In this document: piece by piece, positions 7,921 through 8,463 of the stretch
Position numbering within the stretch: position 1 is the stretch's first letter
Layout: every line of letters begins with the position of its first letter
Assembly (NCBI GenBank): GCA_937911795.1
Contig: CALDPJ010000426.1
Span: 1 to 8,463 of the forward strand
Source of the DNA: an uncultured Flavobacteriales bacterium
GTDB taxonomy: Bacteria; Bacteroidota; Bacteroidia; Flavobacteriales_D; SKUL01
Length of the DNA stretch: 8,463 bases
Direction of reading: 5' to 3'
Notes under the pieces: generated by a model
Databases searched by the model: none
The model's input: the letters and a program-made list of their open reading frames with translations, nothing else
Told to the model about the DNA's origin: nothing
Translations under genes and position numbers: made by a program

Positions 7921-7948
7921 CGCAAAAAAAAATGGATTTTTTTTTGCG
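7921..7948. repeat. Perfect inverted repeat, CGC-A9-T / A-T9-GCG
   Basis: A 13-bp arm on each side of a GG centre reads CGC, nine A, T, then A, nine T, GCG. It lies between the csp terminator and the giant gene promoter candidate. It could extrude as a cruciform or form an RNA hairpin on either strand, but it lacks the GC-rich stem of a normal intrinsic terminator. Confidence 0.7.
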
Positions 7949-8020
7949 GTCGTTATACATGAGGGTGATTAATCTTCATTAAATCAGTAATTGAAGAAAC
8001 TGATCAAGCAACATGGGCAC

Positions 8021-8060
8021 AAAAAAAAAGAGGCTGCCTCCATTGAGACAGCCTCTTTTT
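8021..8060 (-). terminator. Intrinsic terminator after csp
   Basis: A perfect 12-bp stem (8025-8036 with 8049-8060; GAGGCTG/CAGCCTC core with A/T ends) encloses a 12-nt loop that can pair further around CATT. In the minus-strand direction the stem is followed by a run of T ending at 8021. It lies 27 bases past the csp stop codon, the expected place for the end of that transcript. The A/T ends on both sides could allow it to work in both directions. Confidence 0.9.
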
Positions 8061-8087
8061 AGAAAAAATTGCTTGGTGAACTAAACT

Positions 8088-8279
8088 TTATACGAGCTTA
8101 ACATTAACCGCATTCAATCCTTTTCTTCCTTCTTTGAGGTCGAAGCTAACTTCGTCGTTTTCTTTAACCTCATCGATGAGCCCAGATACGTGTACAAAGT
8201 ACTCTTGATCTGTGGCGGTGTCTTTAATGAATCCGTATCCTTTGGAATCATTGAAGAACTTTACTGTTCCGTTGTTCAT
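8088..8279 (-). CDS. Cold-shock domain protein, CspA family
   Basis: This 63-residue protein is a single cold-shock domain, a five-stranded beta barrel that binds single-stranded RNA or DNA and acts in the cytoplasm as an RNA chaperone. GTVKFFN opens it. RNP1 is seen as KGYGFI (residues 13-18) and RNP2 as YFVHVS (27-32). The C-terminal GRKGLNAVNVKLV is typical of Bacteroidota members. Length and start fit the family: the frame is open 30 codons further upstream to 8369, but MNNGTVKFF is the canonical beginning. The gene lies 89 bases behind the TonB receptor gene, has its own promoter box at 8308-8315 and ends at a strong terminator, so it is probably a separate transcript. RNP1 has Tyr where Phe is usual, a conservative change. 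Whether it is cold-induced cannot be read from the sequence. Confidence 0.95.
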   Translation of the reverse strand: MNNGTVKFFNDSKGYGFIKDTATDQEYFVHVSGLIDEVKENDEVSFDLKEGRKGLNAVNVKLV

Positions 8280-8307
8280 GATAAAAAATGTAATAATTAA
8301 TAATGCA

Positions 8308-8315
8308 CAAAGGTA
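8308..8315 (-). promoter_or_regulatory. Bacteroidota -7 promoter box for csp
   Basis: The minus strand reads TACCTTTG, an exact match to the TAnnTTTG consensus of the primary sigma factor of Bacteroidota. It lies 28 bases upstream of the csp start, giving a leader of only about 20-25 bases. I see no clear TTG box at the -33 position, so this rests on the -7 match and its place. Confidence 0.6.
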
Positions 8316-8368
8316 GATAAAAAAAGATACGGTGCTCCATATTGTTGATTTTTGTTGTGTTACCGACA

Positions 8369-8463
8369 TCAGAAATTAGCAGACAGCGACAATATAAAGT
8401 TCCGTCCGGCAGCAGATATTCCCGAACTGTACGGCCTGTAGCGTTGATCGGTGATGTTTTCCA
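8369..8463 (-). CDS. TonB-dependent receptor, C-terminal fragment
   Basis: Only the last 30 codons are in the window; the stop TGA occupies 8369-8371 and the gene continues beyond the right edge. The visible end reads NITDQRYRPYSSGI then SAAGRNFILSLSANF. This strongly resembles the end of Bacteroidota TonB-dependent receptors: an N-TD--Y--YSSGI turn, a GRNF strand and a terminal aromatic residue that acts as the outer-membrane beta-barrel assembly signal. Such receptors import siderophores, vitamins or glycans using energy from TonB/ExbBD. The substrate cannot be judged from this fragment. No intrinsic terminator is visible between its stop and csp, so some read-through into csp is possible. 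Confidence 0.8.
   Translation of the reverse strand, partial: ENITDQRYRPYSSGISAAGRNFILSLSANF

Larger units (their letters stand above)
7635..8020. other. Intergenic region without a convincing gene
   Basis: This 386-bp AT-rich stretch separates the csp terminator from the giant gene. It holds a candidate promoter (7746-7776, minus strand), three GGCTAAA-type short repeats (7679-7695, 7731-7744, 7744-7750), a GC-rich island (about 7853-7897) and a perfect A/T-rich inverted repeat (7921-7948). A smaller inverted repeat ATCAGT/ACTGAT lies at 7983-8004. The only minus-strand reading frame of any length (7681-7875) has no family resemblance, overlaps the promoter candidate and is probably fortuitous. 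Confidence 0.6.

Noticed and set aside
1..8463. A defence, toxin-antitoxin or mobile-element system
   Set aside because: No nuclease, transposase, recombinase, methylase or toxin motif is visible in any frame that is likely to be real.

Overview
The window reads as chromosomal DNA from a member of the Bacteroidota, most likely a flavobacterium-like marine or aquatic lineage. The reasons are a giant secreted protein built from SprB-type and HYR (hyalin) repeats, the C-terminal end of a TonB-dependent receptor, a short cold-shock protein of the Bacteroidota type, and a TAnnTTTG-type promoter box. All recognisable genes lie on the minus strand, so the gene order in transcription runs from right to left.

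Right end (8369-8463): the last 30 codons of a TonB-dependent outer-membrane receptor. An 89-bp gap with a good promoter box separates it from a single-domain cold-shock protein (8088-8279). A strong intrinsic terminator (8021-8060) follows that gene. Positions 7635-8020 form an AT-rich intergenic region. It holds a perfect A/T-rich inverted repeat, a small GC-rich island and a candidate promoter for the next gene, but no convincing gene.

Left 90 percent (1-7589): one uninterrupted reading frame of 2529 codons, which starts with a signal peptide and is still open at the left edge. Its layout is: signal peptide; four tandem copies of a module of about 260 residues, each a MAM-like beta-sandwich followed by a SprB repeat; an unnamed domain of about 180 residues; a HYR-like unit; and then a HYR array in which two subtypes alternate. 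Two of the HYR units carry a large unrelated domain inserted at the same internal position. One insert is a choice-of-anchor A domain and the other is a Trp/Asn-rich module that I cannot name. The protein is probably exported by Sec and then by the type IX secretion system and held at the cell surface or released as an adhesin. The C-terminus that would carry the sorting signal lies outside the window.

No mobile element, CRISPR array, tRNA, rRNA or defence system is visible. The most unusual content is the nested-domain architecture of the giant protein.
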